Shown in pieces: positions 9,068 to 20,025 of a stretch of 64,000 nt of DNA; positions within the stretch are counted from its first letter, which is position 1, and the number at the start of each line of letters is the position of its first letter. The notes beneath the pieces are model-generated. The model saw only the letters and a list, made by a program, of their open reading frames with translations. It was not told where the DNA came from and did not search any database. The stretch is from Hygrophila difformis (lineage: Eukaryota; Streptophyta; Magnoliopsida; Lamiales; Acanthaceae), in NCBI GenBank assembly GCA_030278955.1, contig JAOANR010000015.1, positions 15,919,917-15,983,916 on the forward strand, read 5' to 3'. The position numbers and the translations under genes were made by a program.

Positions 9068-12000
9068 ATGACCTATGAAGAACTTCAAGCTCGAAATATA
9101 GAATCGGATAAGAAAGAGAAATCATTCTTGGCAAAGATGAGAACGGATAACATGGTAGAAACTATTCGGAGAAGTGGTGGATGGACAGCAATGCAAATTT
9201 CACCTCCAGACTTTTATATCAATCCATTTATGCTTCAACATATACCAGATAAGGAAAAGGAATCATTGAGGATTGATTTAGAAGAAGCATTCTGGAATAA
9301 GATGAATAGATTTTGGGATGATCAAATGATAATTCTGATCAATGATAGGCATCTGCCTAATGAAATCAGACTGGAAAGACTTTTGGAAAGGGAAAGGAAG
9401 TGCATGGCTGAGTGGAATCAGGAGTGCTACAGAATTATCAATCCAAAAGATCAGACAGGGCTGGAGTTGGATTACTTTGATCCTCAACCACTACCAAAAT
9501 ATGTGAAGCGACTCACCAAATATTGCTGCAAACTTAATGAAATCCGGAATGCTAGAGTCTATGATGCTCAGCAGGCACTCCCTGCATACATGCCTCCAAC
9601 ATTCCTGAACAAGAAGGGACCCGTTGAACAGAATTTCTTGACAAATCTGGCCCTAGATAAGATTATTGATGCTCGGATCAATTTAAGGCATGACCTCGAG
9701 CCTTATTTCAAGAAAGCTAAACGAGGTGAGGCGGTATGGAAAGATGTCCTTAGAATTATTCAGGAAGCTAGAAATAGCTGGATCAGGTATATGAATAAAT
9801 GGTCTAAAGGGGAAGATCTAAGGAAAAGGATTCTTAAACCAGGGTTGATAAGGAAACCTGATGAGGAATTTCCTTTGGAGGAGTTTGCTGATTTGATGCC
9901 AGAGCAGCAAGCATGGATTAAGGATGCAGAGAAGAGAGAAGCTGAGAGATCAGGCAAAAACAGGAAGCAGAGATCAGATGCAAAACAGACACCACAAAAT
10001 ATAGTAAGGAATATTTTCAGAGAATCAGTTGTTAATGAAGGACTGGAACCTGTAGCGAATTTCAGAAAAGTTTCAGCCCCATCAATAACACCAGCAGATG
10101 CAGATCTACTCATTACAGATAGACCCAATAAGATCATGAAGAGATTACCTCCAACTCTCCAACAGGAAGTTCATGGATATGTCCAGGAGAGGAAGAAAGA
10201 ATTCATCGAGAAGTATGTCAGGTATGATGCTATGTGCAGGGAAAATGCATACAAGGAGCACAGACCCTACACTGATCAAACACAAGGAAGAATTCAGCAG
10301 GTAATTATTGATGATTGGGATGCATGGAATGAGAAATATCTGAATAGAAAGGGAATGAATATCATGCTGAAGGGATTGGGCAAGAATTTCTATGTTAAGA
10401 AGCACGATTCAGATGAAGACAGTACAGATGATGAGCAAAGAATTGAGAAGATGAGAGTAGTTGATGAGGTTACAACTATTGTGGGAGAAAAGAATGAGGA
10501 AAATGATGAAATCCATCCGATTCTGCAAGAGAGTATGGATTGCTATTATGCAAACAAACGAAAGGCAGATCGTGAATGGGAGGAACTCATGAGAACTCAA
10601 GACAAGAAAGGTAAAAAGAAAGTATCCACCAAAAAGAGAAAGTCACACAATCTCAGTTCGAGCACTTCAGATGAAGTACCAATAGCTAAGAAAAGGACTG
10701 GGAGGAAGGTGGAGACAAGCAGGTCTGAGAAAGCTAGCCGAATTCCAAAGAAGAGGAAAAATGAAGATGAGCTAGCAACCAAAGAAATTCTGGATTTGAC
10801 AAAAGACTTGATGGATGAAGATGTTGAGATTCTACAATCAGCTCAAGAAAAGAAAGAAGTTGTTACCTACAAAAGGAGAGGAAAGTTAACTTCTGAGCAG
10901 AAGGAGACCAACCCTGAAGAATTTAAGCAGCAAGGGTCTTCTCTTGAGAATGTAGAACAATTGGGAATCATTCCTGAGAAAGAAAAGCAACAAGAAAAAG
11001 AACCTGAAAAGCCAGTTAAGAAGTTCAGGATAAAGATGAAGGCTAGAAAGCCTAAGTATGTGGTACCTGACACCAGCTCTGAAGAAGAAAAAGTCGAACC
11101 AATTCTAGGGATAGTTCCCTACACAGAGAGGTTGGAGCTCACTCCTTACACTAATTTGGAAGTGGGGGATATAGACCCAGAGGGCTGGAGAGCATGTATT
11201 GAAGAACATCAACCTGATGAACAAGGATCAACTAGACCGAGCACTGATCTCCAACTGGTTCAGATTGCTGAAAAAGATGATAGAGAAGGGCAAGATGAAG
11301 ATCAACAAGCTCAGGTTAAAAGGGATCTTATTCAAAGTCAGATTGATTTACAAGAATTTTCAGGAAAAGAAACTGAACAAGATGTACCACCAGAACAAGC
11401 TGCAGATGAGCAAGAATTTGTGAATCAAATTGAGAAATCAGTGGCGGACACGTTTCAGGAACAGTCACTTGAAGATTTACAAACTTTTGAAGATATGAAC
11501 TTGCATGGAACTACAGTCGGGAACATGACCTACTCTCTGGAAGGACTGATTAAAAAGTTCAGAAAATTGGCTAGAGAAGGAGGGAATGCACGCACCTCAG
11601 CAGAACAAGCAAGTGAATATGCAGCTAAACTTGAGTCAGAGTTAGAGGAAATCCAACAACAAATAAATTCTGACCAAGTAATGGAACCATCTCCATTAGC
11701 AATTCAAGCTTATGAAGAAGAAGTGCAGAGAAATGAAACTCAAGAAGCTCAGCAGAGAAAATATTTTATGGAAGACACTGTCAGTCAATATCTCAGAACA
11801 CAGACGAATGCTGAAAATCAAATGAATCAATGGCTCCTTCCACCTCAAGTCAGGGATGAAGTAGTTCAGAGAGCAATTGCAAGGATGAATGATCCTGAAT
11901 GGGCCGCAGAACAGAAGAAGAAAGTAGAAGAATATTTTGGAGTCAAAGGACTTCTAGATTCAGAATCTACTGCTATTCCTCTTCTACTAAACGAACCTGT

Positions 12001-13855
12001 ACAGGAAGATCCCACAGAGATCTTAAATCAGCATAGCCTTGAAGTTACTGAGAAGGTAGATACCAGCACGTCATTGATTTATGATTCAGGTATAGGCAAT
12101 TCACAACATGATGACACTGATAGAGTTCAAGAAGAACATCCAGAGCCTGACCATGAGCAAAACTCAGAACAAGTTCATGAAGAAAACGTGGAACCTGCTC
12201 AAGAAGGAGGCCAAACAGAAGAACAAGAAAATGAGAATGTTGGGGATGAGCAAGAAGAAGCACAAGAATCCGAGGGAAATGAGTCAGATACATCTGAAGG
12301 ATCATCCCCCGGAAAAGATGTCCCAGAATTGCTACCTTCGAGTTATTGGGGAAAGAATAGTCCAAAGGTGAGGTTGTCAATCCCTGATAGCATTGAAAAG
12401 AGGACTGAATTTACAGAAGAAGAAATCAAGGTTAAGTTTAATGGAAGAAAGGAGGCATTGGAGAATTACTTGGGGATGTCCAAAATGATTGTTCCGGACA
12501 AAGGATTTCATCCCAAGTGGCTGGATCATAAGTGTATCAGTTACTGGAGGAGGATCAATGAATGGGACATTTTCATGAGACACAATAACAAATGTGGTTA
12601 TGTGGAACTGACCAGGGAGTTCTATGCTAACTTTGATGTTGAGGCAGAAACAACATGGATTAGAGGGAAAACAGTGCAAGTCACTGTAGAAACTCTAAAT
12701 GATCTGATACAGGCACCTTTGTTAGAACAGCCAGAAGTCAAATCCGAGGTCCTATTGAGGAAGAAAACTCAAGGAAATAAACTTGTTAATGCTAGAAAAA
12801 TGGCACTGGGATTCTGTTCAACACACAGAGGAACTGAGCAGAATAAGATTCCATTGAAGAATTTGAAGCCTGAGTACCTGCCTACACTTGATTTCTACTA
12901 TTCAAAGCTCAGACCTACCACAAATTTTCAAGGACCCTCAGCCGGAACTTTCGAGGGATTTGCATTGTTATGGTCAGGAAGGAAATGCAGTGCTGCACAC
13001 CATGTTCTCAATGTTATTAAGTCAAGAGTTGGAGAGGATGCAGCATTGGCTTATCCGAATTTAATCAGAAGACTTTGTGAGAAACAAGGAGTTTCAATCA
13101 CACCATTTTTACCAGAGATCATAAAGATAGATCCTCCTATTCCATTACCAGAAGACACTTTAAGGGGAGAGTTGATTTACCAAATGCCAGATTTAGAGGA
13201 ACAAACTTCCGAAGGATCAGGATCAAAGGTGCCATCTCCTAAGACAAAAAGGGTCAATCTTCCTTCAAAATCAAGATCATATCAGTCAAGAACCGCAACA
13301 AAAAGGACAAAGACTGTAACTCCATCTCCTGCATTGAATCCTATTCCAGAAGATGAAGAGTTTGAGAACACTTCTGCACCATCTCAACCTTTGAGACAAC
13401 CAATGAGGAACACAGTATCTGTGGATGAATCTCAGAATATGAGTACTTCAATCCAAAGTTTTGCACAGTCCATGGAGATGCTAGTGAAAACTATGTCAGA
13501 AGACAAGCATGTTCAAAGAGAAATGGAGCAGAAGAGGATTGAACTTGAGCATGTCAGGATTCAAACTGAGGAGAAACTCAGGAAAGAGGAGATGGAGAGG
13601 CAAGAGAAGATAAGGAAGGAAGAATGGGATAGACAGGAAAGGATGAGAAGGGAAGAGATGGAAAGATTTGAAAGGCTGAGAAGAGAAGAACTTGAAGAGA
13701 GAAGACAGGAACGAGAAAGGGATATGGAACTGAGGAGGCAGGAGCAGTATAATAGTACGAGATTGGTAGACATCCTTGCCAACCTAGTCTCGGATCTAAA
13801 GAAATCTCCATCCATACCACCTAAAGATCCAGACAATGATGCAGGACCATCCTGA
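9068..13855 (+). CDS. 1595-residue Athila-like ORF downstream of pol
   Basis: A single uninterrupted frame. Residues 1-480 are rich in Trp, Lys and Glu with no motif I recognise. Residues 480-1090 are highly charged, with Lys/Arg-rich patches that look like nuclear signals (KRKSHNLSSSTSDE, KKRTGRKVE) and long Glu/Gln stretches. Residues about 1087-1370 (YVELTREFYANFDVE, WIRGKTVQVTVETLND) resemble the 'putative plant transposon protein' domain found in ORFs of Athila-like elements. Residues 1450-1570 form a long charged coiled coil (repeats of REEMERQEK type). No signal peptide or transmembrane segment is obvious, so it does not look like a membrane fusion protein. Position between pol and the 3' LTR is where Athila elements carry their extra ORF. 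It could be a structural or nucleic-acid-binding protein of the element, but its function is unknown. No introns are visible. Confidence 0.7.
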   Translation: MTYEELQARNIESDKKEKSFLAKMRTDNMVETIRRSGGWTAMQISPPDFYINPFMLQHIPDKEKESLRIDLEEAFWNKMNRFWDDQMIILINDRHLPNEIRLERLLERERKCMAEWNQECYRIINPKDQTGLELDYFDPQPLPKYVKRLTKYCCKLNEIRNARVYDAQQALPAYMPPTFLNKKGPVEQNFLTNLALDKIIDARINLRHDLEPYFKKAKRGEAVWKDVLRIIQEARNSWIRYMNKWSKGEDLRKRILKPGLIRKPDEEFPLEEFADLMPEQQAWIKDAEKREAERSGKNRKQRSDAKQTPQNIVRNIFRESVVNEGLEPVANFRKVSAPSITPADADLLITDRPNKIMKRLPPTLQQEVHGYVQERKKEFIEKYVRYDAMCRENAYKEHRPYTDQTQGRIQQVIIDDWDAWNEKYLNRKGMNIMLKGLGKNFYVKKHDSDEDSTDDEQRIEKMRVVDEVTTIVGEKNEENDEIHPILQESMDCYYANKRKADREWEELMRTQDKKGKKKVSTKKRKSHNLSSSTSDEVPIAKKRTGRKVETSRSEKASRIPKKRKNEDELATKEILDLTKDLMDEDVEILQSAQEKKEVVTYKRRGKLTSEQKETNPEEFKQQGSSLENVEQLGIIPEKEKQQEKEPEKPVKKFRIKMKARKPKYVVPDTSSEEEKVEPILGIVPYTERLELTPYTNLEVGDIDPEGWRACIEEHQPDEQGSTRPSTDLQLVQIAEKDDREGQDEDQQAQVKRDLIQSQIDLQEFSGKETEQDVPPEQAADEQEFVNQIEKSVADTFQEQSLEDLQTFEDMNLHGTTVGNMTYSLEGLIKKFRKLAREGGNARTSAEQASEYAAKLESELEEIQQQINSDQVMEPSPLAIQAYEEEVQRNETQEAQQRKYFMEDTVSQYLRTQTNAENQMNQWLLPPQVRDEVVQRAIARMNDPEWAAEQKKKVEEYFGVKGLLDSESTAIPLLLNEPVQEDPTEILNQHSLEVTEKVDTSTSLIYDSGIGNSQHDDTDRVQEEHPEPDHEQNSEQVHEENVEPAQEGGQTEEQENENVGDEQEEAQESEGNESDTSEGSSPGKDVPELLPSSYWGKNSPKVRLSIPDSIEKRTEFTEEEIKVKFNGRKEALENYLGMSKMIVPDKGFHPKWLDHKCISYWRRINEWDIFMRHNNKCGYVELTREFYANFDVEAETTWIRGKTVQVTVETLNDLIQAPLLEQPEVKSEVLLRKKTQGNKLVNARKMALGFCSTHRGTEQNKIPLKNLKPEYLPTLDFYYSKLRPTTNFQGPSAGTFEGFALLWSGRKCSAAHHVLNVIKSRVGEDAALAYPNLIRRLCEKQGVSITPFLPEIIKIDPPIPLPEDTLRGELIYQMPDLEEQTSEGSGSKVPSPKTKRVNLPSKSRSYQSRTATKRTKTVTPSPALNPIPEDEEFENTSAPSQPLRQPMRNTVSVDESQNMSTSIQSFAQSMEMLVKTMSEDKHVQREMEQKRIELEHVRIQTEEKLRKEEMERQEKIRKEEWDRQERMRREEMERFERLRREELEERRQERERDMELRRQEQYNSTRLVDILANLVSDLKKSPSIPPKDPDNDAGPS

Positions 13856-14875
13856 GATCACAGGGGAGTTTTTCTGAAACTTTCTTCTTCTTCTTTAATT
13901 GCAGTCTCTTTTTCTTTATTTCCTTCCTGTTTCCATTTATTTCAATATAAACTTAGGATAGAATTAATATGAAGTTGTATCATAGTATTGAATTTCAAGC
14001 TAGGATCATAAAAAATAATAATAAACTCAGGAAGGCTAATAAACTGATAAAGGAATAGAAGATGAGTTTAAAAGTGGTTCCTGTGGAAATATCTACCTTA
14101 TAGATTTTCACTGCAAGCATGAGCCGCTCTTGAAAACTGTTCTTAGCTGTAAGCCCTGAGATTGATTGATGTCATTACTGGATAAATAGTTTGAAGGTTT
14201 TATGTTGATATTAACCTTAGTGATTTGCATACCATAAACAATAACTGCACAAGGTTAAGAGGATTGATCTAATCTAGTCTCTCTTGGAAGATGAGTGTGC
14301 ATATTGAGTAAAAAAAAAAAAGAGAAAGAAAAAAGAGAGCAAGGGAAATTTTAGAAACAGACGTGGTAAAATAATGTGGATATAAGTAGCTGGCACAGCT
14401 GCCCCTCTGATTTATAAGTTGAAGAACTTTAAAAAAGCAGAATCAAGGGCAGGGGAGTTGAAGTTTCATCTGCAATGTCAGGTCATGCGACTCCTCCTAA
14501 TAATGTGAAACCGAGCTATTGAAAGCCACGGAAGGCCACCCCTTGATAAAAAAAAGTGTGTATTTCATTTCAGAATACAAGATATGCACATGAGTTTGAC
14601 AGGATTGAGCGTGAGAAGAGAAATCTGGCTAACTAAGGAGCAGAACAATAATTCACATAAATGCAAATCACTTCTGTTAATGTTTCCATGAAATCTGGTG
14701 AATTCGAAGTCAGGTATGAAGCATCAATCAGTTGAAAGAGTTGAGCTTGAGATAGTTGGAAAAGAGAAGGTAGTGATCCAGTGGAGTTTTACATGAACAT
14801 CTTAATCTCAGAAGCCACTAATTGGACTTATTCTTTGAAACTTTACAAGTTTCTTACCACTTGAGGACAAGTGTT
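13856..14875 (+). other. Noncoding region between the large ORF and the 3' LTR
   Basis: No ORF of note. There is an A-rich patch near 14311-14340. Long noncoding stretches before the polypurine tract are usual in Athila-like elements. Nothing else stands out. Confidence 0.5.
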
Positions 14876-14892
14876 TCTAAATGTGAGGATGG
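14876..14892 (+). promoter_or_regulatory. Polypurine-like primer site at the 3' LTR border
   Basis: The purine-rich GTGAGGATGG directly precedes TGATGACAG, a plausible LTR start. The preceding CTTGAGGACAAG resembles the sequence usually found before the LTR in Athila/Tat elements. It would prime plus-strand DNA synthesis. Confidence 0.55.
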
Positions 14893-15255
14893 TGATGACA
14901 GCCTTTTGTGACTGTCATTTGCGTCCAATTTAGTGTCTTAATGATGATCTTTTGTTCTTAATTCCATTGATTTTTGATGAATAATCATAGAGGATTAGAA
15001 AAGATGGAAGAAGAATTAAGATTGCAAAGAAGTTGGAAATACATTGAAAATGGCTTGAAATTCTGAGTTTTCTTTGAAAGTCTCGCACGCGGTGTTTCTA
15101 TTGAACTGATCCACGCTTTGTCATGCATCAGGAAGTTAAGCTGGAAAACAGCAGGAAGTGGAAAGGACATAGCGAGGAAAGAAAAGGAATGGTGCGAGGG
15201 CTTGTTTCCGAAATCAGGAAAAGATTTAAGGAAAATGTGCAGATGCTGAAGTCCA

Positions 15256-15419
15256 CGCGATGATTGTTTGACATCGCGAGGGAAGAAAGTCTGTGCAAGG
15301 CAGAAAGCTTAGATACTGTGGCGAGGAGCAAACTCTTTGGAGAAACTGTGAGACCTCGCCTTGTTGAGAAAGATGATTACATTTCTGACTCTCGCTTTGA
15401 AGGAACTGGACAAAGCGAG
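15256..15419 (+). repeat. LTR hairpins, first group
   Basis: CGCGATG 15256-15262 pairs with CATCGCG 15272-15278. CTCGCTTTG 15391-15399 pairs perfectly with CAAAGCGAG 15411-15419. Both share the clamp of the hairpins before F-box gene 1. They lie in the presumed U3, upstream of the TATA-like box at 15481. Confidence 0.75.
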
Positions 15420-15480
15420 AGGAGAGTTATTCTGATGCGAGCGGTTATCATCCAAGGTTGAAGCAGTTACAACGCCCATC

Positions 15481-15490
15481 TATAAATAAG
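15481..15490 (+). promoter_or_regulatory. LTR TATA-like box (first)
   Basis: TATAAATAAG, preceded by the hairpin at 15391-15419 and followed by a G-rich leader. It is the best candidate for the element's promoter, about 590 bases into the LTR. Confidence 0.5.
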
Positions 15491-16354
15491 ACCCTTGGGG
15501 GGATCAGCTCAGCAGGCGGGAGATTGAAGAGAATAGCTCAATTTTACTCTCCAGTCCACTTTTTAGAATTTAGTAGGTAGGTTAGGATTTAACTTTCTCT
15601 GCAATTTACTTTGATGTTCTTCAGATTTGTAATTTGATTTCGTAGAATTGTAATTCAATTTCGTAGTAGATTCCTTTAAGATTAGCTGTTAGATTAGCTA
15701 GAGGATACCCTGGGAGGAGAGTTGCTTTCGGATCGCTTGTTCATCCATCATGACGATCATCATCTAAACTCCGACTCGTTCGCTCATCTTTGCATTATTC
15801 TGATAGCAATCAGATTTCCAGGTGTATTCGTTTTTAATTCTTTGTTATTTGAGATACAAGAAGAATGATCGGTTATCAGATTGTGAATTTCTTGTCTTTC
15901 TGGTTTCTATTTCTATTTCATAATTCTGTTTCAGCAGAGTATAAACCTCAATTTCGTTATTTAATCTGAATTTTGCATCATATCTTTAATTCGATTTTCG
16001 AAGATCATAACACTTCCACATTTTTAATTCGTAAATTGTTCGTTCCAATTACATAAGAAATTTGGATATTGTAACCGAGTTAGGTATGATCTGGCAGAAT
16101 TATGAATTCATACAATTTTCTGTCAATATTATGTTTACAGACGAAAATCTTAGTGTTTAATGTTCAGAACTCTAAAAGGTTCCTAGAGACCCATGCAGTG
16201 TTAATCATCACTTGATAATCTTTAAGAATCAATAGCTTTGAGTTCATGAATTTGGATGCAAAAGATTCTATGTTCATAATTTTCTAAACAGAAATTCCAG
16301 AAGGTAGTTATGACAGTTATAAATTCTGATCATTTACTTCGAATAAGGGTTAAC

Positions 16355-16600
16355 CCTCGCTTCATCCTAAAAGATGATGCGAGGAAATATCTAGATAGAT
16401 CTCTTGTGACAAAGGCTATTCAAATACTCACGCAATGTCAATCTGACAAAGCGAGAGGACCAATGTATAATGACAATAGACTTGATGTCCATTTTGCAGG
16501 GTATCAATCATTCACTTTTACTTCTTATACGTATATAACCCCTATCTATAAGTAGGAATTGAGTACCTCGCCGCATTCTTACAGAAACTATCGCGAGGTA
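16355..16600 (+). repeat. LTR hairpins, second group
   Basis: CCTCGCTTCATC 16355-16366 pairs with GATGATGCGAGG 16373-16384 (one mismatch). An imperfect pair lies at 16429-16457 and is nearly identical to the one at 2753-2780. TACCTCGC 16564-16571 pairs with GCGAGGTA 16593-16600. Confidence 0.75.
16547..16554 (+). promoter_or_regulatory. LTR TATA-like box (second)
   Basis: TATAAGTA preceded by CCCTATC, in the same kind of setting as the box at 15481 (CCCATC before TATAAATAAG). It suggests a second or duplicated promoter module. Confidence 0.35.
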
Positions 16601-18179
16601 TTCAGTTCTTTGTATAAACAAAATCTGGGGAACATTCTTTGAATATTAGCTCCCTCCATGCTGTACAGACAAAGCGTGCGGAAAATTGGAATGTTCATAG
16701 TTTGAAACCCAAAATAGTTACTGCGAGCTATTTTGGACACTTATTTTGCAGAGTTATTTCTCAAATCCTTTTTCTTGGGAAAGTTATTTCCTAATTCTGT
16801 CTAGTTTCCAACGTATATTTTGGAAGCATCCTTGCCTTTTGATTAAGAGGATTCAGAACCCTCAACGTCTCTTTATACATATAATACTACATATACATAT
16901 AATATTTTGGGATATTTCCCAGTATATGATGAGTAATCTTACTTCATGATTACAAATTCACAATTCATATGTGCAATACGTATTACTATTTACACTGGTA
17001 CGCTGAGAGAGATGATGATATAGGTTTTCTCAATCATTATTTACTCAGGACTGATAAAGAACAAACTTGTTCTTCAGTTGGGCATTTAGTACCTGTCGTT
17101 TAAAAGGGAAAGATGTTTCAAGAACCATCTTTTGTCCTAAAAATTAGTAGAGTATCAGGAAGATTAATTTCCGGGGTTCATGGTAATATAGTTATCACTA
17201 TATGCTATGAGTAGGAGATTAAATATTTCTCCTACAGTCTACTAATCCTGAGTCAAATCACGGATATTTGGAACTGTTTACAGAGATTTCTCGAGCTAAA
17301 TCATTTATACAAATCTGAGTGGTCTGGATAAGTCAAGGAATTTGAATAGCAATTTCATCTTGATATACTTACAAGACTATTATTCCTTATGAATACTTGC
17401 AGGAATTACTCTGAAGAAACAAGTCCTATGAAAACATTGGATGATAGATTTAAATATTAGCTTTTTCATTTGTTGTAGAGGACATCCAATACAGGATCAT
17501 AAGATCAGTTTGATCAGGGTAATAAAAAGAACAACTTCAAGTTCAGATGAATATAGTATGATTTAGAAGTGACCTCGAGTTGTCAAAGGCTTAATCTGAG
17601 TCTGAAAGAAAAGATTAGGTGACGATTCTGAAAAGCTTTTATCACAGAAAGAGTCTGACAGATCATTCTGTGATGATAGTATTCCATGATTTCAGAGCTT
17701 AGAATGTCATGACACTGAATCATAAGTACCTGTCTTGGGAAGTGATTAAAGACATGAAGATTTGATTAAGTTGTGTAAAGGATTTTTCTATCTCAATGAA
17801 CTTCCATTATGTTTTAGCCAATGAAGTATGATATTCTCATCATATTCCTATTTCATTTGATTTGGTCTGTAACATCTTAAATACGTGAATAAGATCATAA
17901 TGTTCTACATCATTTTAATTGTTTCTTTACTACGTTTACAGCTTAAAGCATTTACATTTCAGTAGTATTCTTTAGTAATCATCATTACAACATTCTTAAA
18001 TCAAGAATAGAGACAGATTCTAGAGCTAATAATTCTATTAAAACAATTCTATCGTGTAACTCTCTTTTGAACGATCCCGACAATTAAAATAAATATTGCA
18101 GCTTGATACCGTGCGCTTTCGGTAGGAAAAACTAGGCAAGCTTTTTAACAGCCCTATAGGACTTATAGTGTAAAGGCTG

Positions 18180-20025
18180 TCGGGGGGCATTGCAGCGGGG
18201 TTTTACCTCCAAGCTTCACCAAGCTCCTTCCATCCCCTCCAATATGGACATGCTCCACCATCTCCTCCGGCCATCCCTAGCCTCCCCCCTGAACCCCTAG
18301 TCTTCTCCGACGGCTCTTCTGTGTCTTTTCGTGATAAAGTCCTTGAAGGTAAAAATGCCCCACTGGCCCTCTGTCTGAAGAGCCAGACAATGCCCACCTG
18401 GTGACTCTCGACTTCCTAGAGGGTGATCGGTTAAAGCCTCGGATCACGGTTGATCCGGCAATCAATGAATGCATCTGCAGGCCCTTCGAGGATGGCCTCA
18501 TCATCTCCATCCTCGGCAGGAAAGTTGGTTACATGGCCCTTCATGACAGGATCTCCAATCTGTGGAAGATCCAAGACTGCTTCGAAATGATCAACATGGA
18601 CGCTGGCTACTTCCTCATCAAGTTCCACTGTAGAGAAGATCGCTCTAGAATCCTTAACGGTGGCCATGGATGATCTTTGATAGCTATCTTAGGGTTTGTC
18701 CTTGGAGGTCAGATTTCATATCCGATGAGCAAACTCCCGAGAAAACCCTAGTTTGGGCAAGATTCCCTGGACTCCACTTTGAGTATTTTGATGAGCTTAT
18801 CCTCATTCGGATGGCTGCTGCTTTGGGAAGACCCCTAAGAGTTGATGCCATGTCTCGGGATGTCAATAGAGAAGGTACGCGAAGATGTGTGTTGAGATTG
18901 ATTTTAGCCTCCTGGTTGTTTCCAACGTTCTAATTGGCAAGAGATGGCAAAAGGTTGCCTATGAAGGCCTTTACCTCCTTTGCTCGACATGCCAAAAGTA
19001 GGTCACGCCATCCATGTTTGTTCTAAAACTCTGGCGACTAGGGTGGCTGTGTCACCGGTGGTGGCGTCTGTGGGTCTGATTAATTCAGTAAAGGGAAAGG
19101 GGCTCTGCAATGAGGAAACGACCAAGGTCGCAGGGGGCTTTGCCATAGGTGGGGATAATGCCAACTTGAAAAATTCTGAACTGAAGGTAGGTGGGGAAAT
19201 ATAACACTAATTTGGCAACTGAGCACATTGGGACAAGTAGTGGATTGGCAAGAGTTGACTTACACTCCATTGAGACAAATGCTGAGATAAACTCCCTCTT
19301 GTGCCATCCCTGCCCTTGTCCTTGTGCCATCCCAGTCGAATGTGAGCGAATGGATCAAAATGGCTAAATGTAAGCCCAACAAAGCTAAGAACATAAATCC
19401 TTCAACCCCCAGAAGAAAATCAATACTTACCTTCAGCCTAACAAGAAGAAAGGCCTCCAGTCCAAGGCCCACAGCTTAATATCGAACAAGGCCACTAGTA
19501 GCCCAACCTCTTTCTCAGGCCTTCAAATCTTTATTAGGGGATAGCTCAATGCTGAAAAAATGTCCCAGAGCTACATCTGCTTCTGATACGAATGAGGAAG
19601 AGGGGCAGAAGGAAAGAGATGAGCATATTAATCCCCAAGAGGCTAATTGCAATGATTCTCAGTGTGATAAACCCCCCACCCCCCGATGGGGCGAGTGCTA
19701 TACAAATTTAGGGGTATTTTTCTGATCCCCATCCTCCCTTTCAAATTGTGGTTTTATGGACTTCAAAAAAATTAAATTGATGTCTTGGAATATTGGTGGA
19801 GCTATTGGAAAGATGACTATGAGAAGCTTGAGTAGATTTTCTAAACATAGGGCATTTCTGGAGGATTTCTTTACCACTTGGGCTTTTCCTCCGGATCATG
19901 TCGGGAGGAATTGGATGTGGATGTGCTAGGCGTTTGGCTCCCTAGATGTTAGGTTTTTCTAATTTTTCGCTTTCCTCTATATAGCTATATGGTTGGGACC
20001 TCCTTGTTTTGGTCCTAATTTTATT
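18180..20025 (+). mobile_element. LINE A: L1-type LINE with internal deletion
   Basis: ORF1 remnants read from about 18390 (TLDFLEGDRLKPRITVDP, later LVWARFPGLHFEYF), a DUF4283-type nucleic-acid binding protein with a frameshift near 18665 and a CCHC-like zinc knuckle around 18970-19025. ORF2 begins near 19770 (KLMSWNIGG, start of the endonuclease). After some 25 codons it jumps to the usual ORF2 C-terminal phrase FFTTWAFPP and a 3' tail. Most endonuclease, reverse transcriptase and RNase H are missing. It lies just beyond the LTR. Its tail is cut by LINE C. Confidence 0.75.

Larger units (their letters stand above)
186..18138 (+). mobile_element. Athila-like Ty3/gypsy LTR retrotransposon, 3' portion with F-box cassette
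   Basis: Order on the plus strand: pol end (186-2264), five F-box genes (3007-8736), a 1595-codon ORF (9068-13855), polypurine-like site (14876-14892), and 3' LTR (14893 to about 18138). Athila elements are known to carry extra coding sequence between pol and the 3' LTR, in the position of a retroviral env. The integrase and RNase H wording is of the Athila type. The 5' LTR, gag, protease and most of reverse transcriptase are not in the window, so the full size and LTR identity cannot be measured. That the F-box genes belong to the element is an inference. It rests on their position, the shared hairpin family in the pre-F-box leader and the LTR, and the polypurine-like motif repeated at 8906 and 9005. 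Confidence 0.65.
14893..18138 (+). repeat. Probable 3' LTR of the Athila-like element (about 3.2 kb)
   Basis: It starts TGATGACAG after the polypurine-like site. It probably ends at ACTAGGCA, soon after CTTGATACCGTGCGCTTTCG, a phrase like those near the ends of Athila LTRs. The 5' LTR is outside the window, so both ends are inferred. It contains two promoter-like modules, each with CTCGC/GCGAG hairpins followed by a TATA-like box (15481 and 16547), and no coding sequence. At 3.2 kb it is longer than typical Athila LTRs, and the repeated module suggests an internal duplication. Confidence 0.55.

Noticed and set aside
13561..13836. Ser/Leu-rich minus-strand ORFs
   Set aside because: Shadows of the coiled-coil coding region of the large plus-strand ORF.
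9068..13855. Envelope protein of the retroelement
   Set aside because: Although it sits in the env position, I see no signal peptide, transmembrane helix or fusion-type segment.
2509..16600. CRISPR-like array (repeated hairpins)
   Set aside because: The repeats differ in sequence and spacing and this is a plant nuclear genome. No spacers of constant length and no cas genes.
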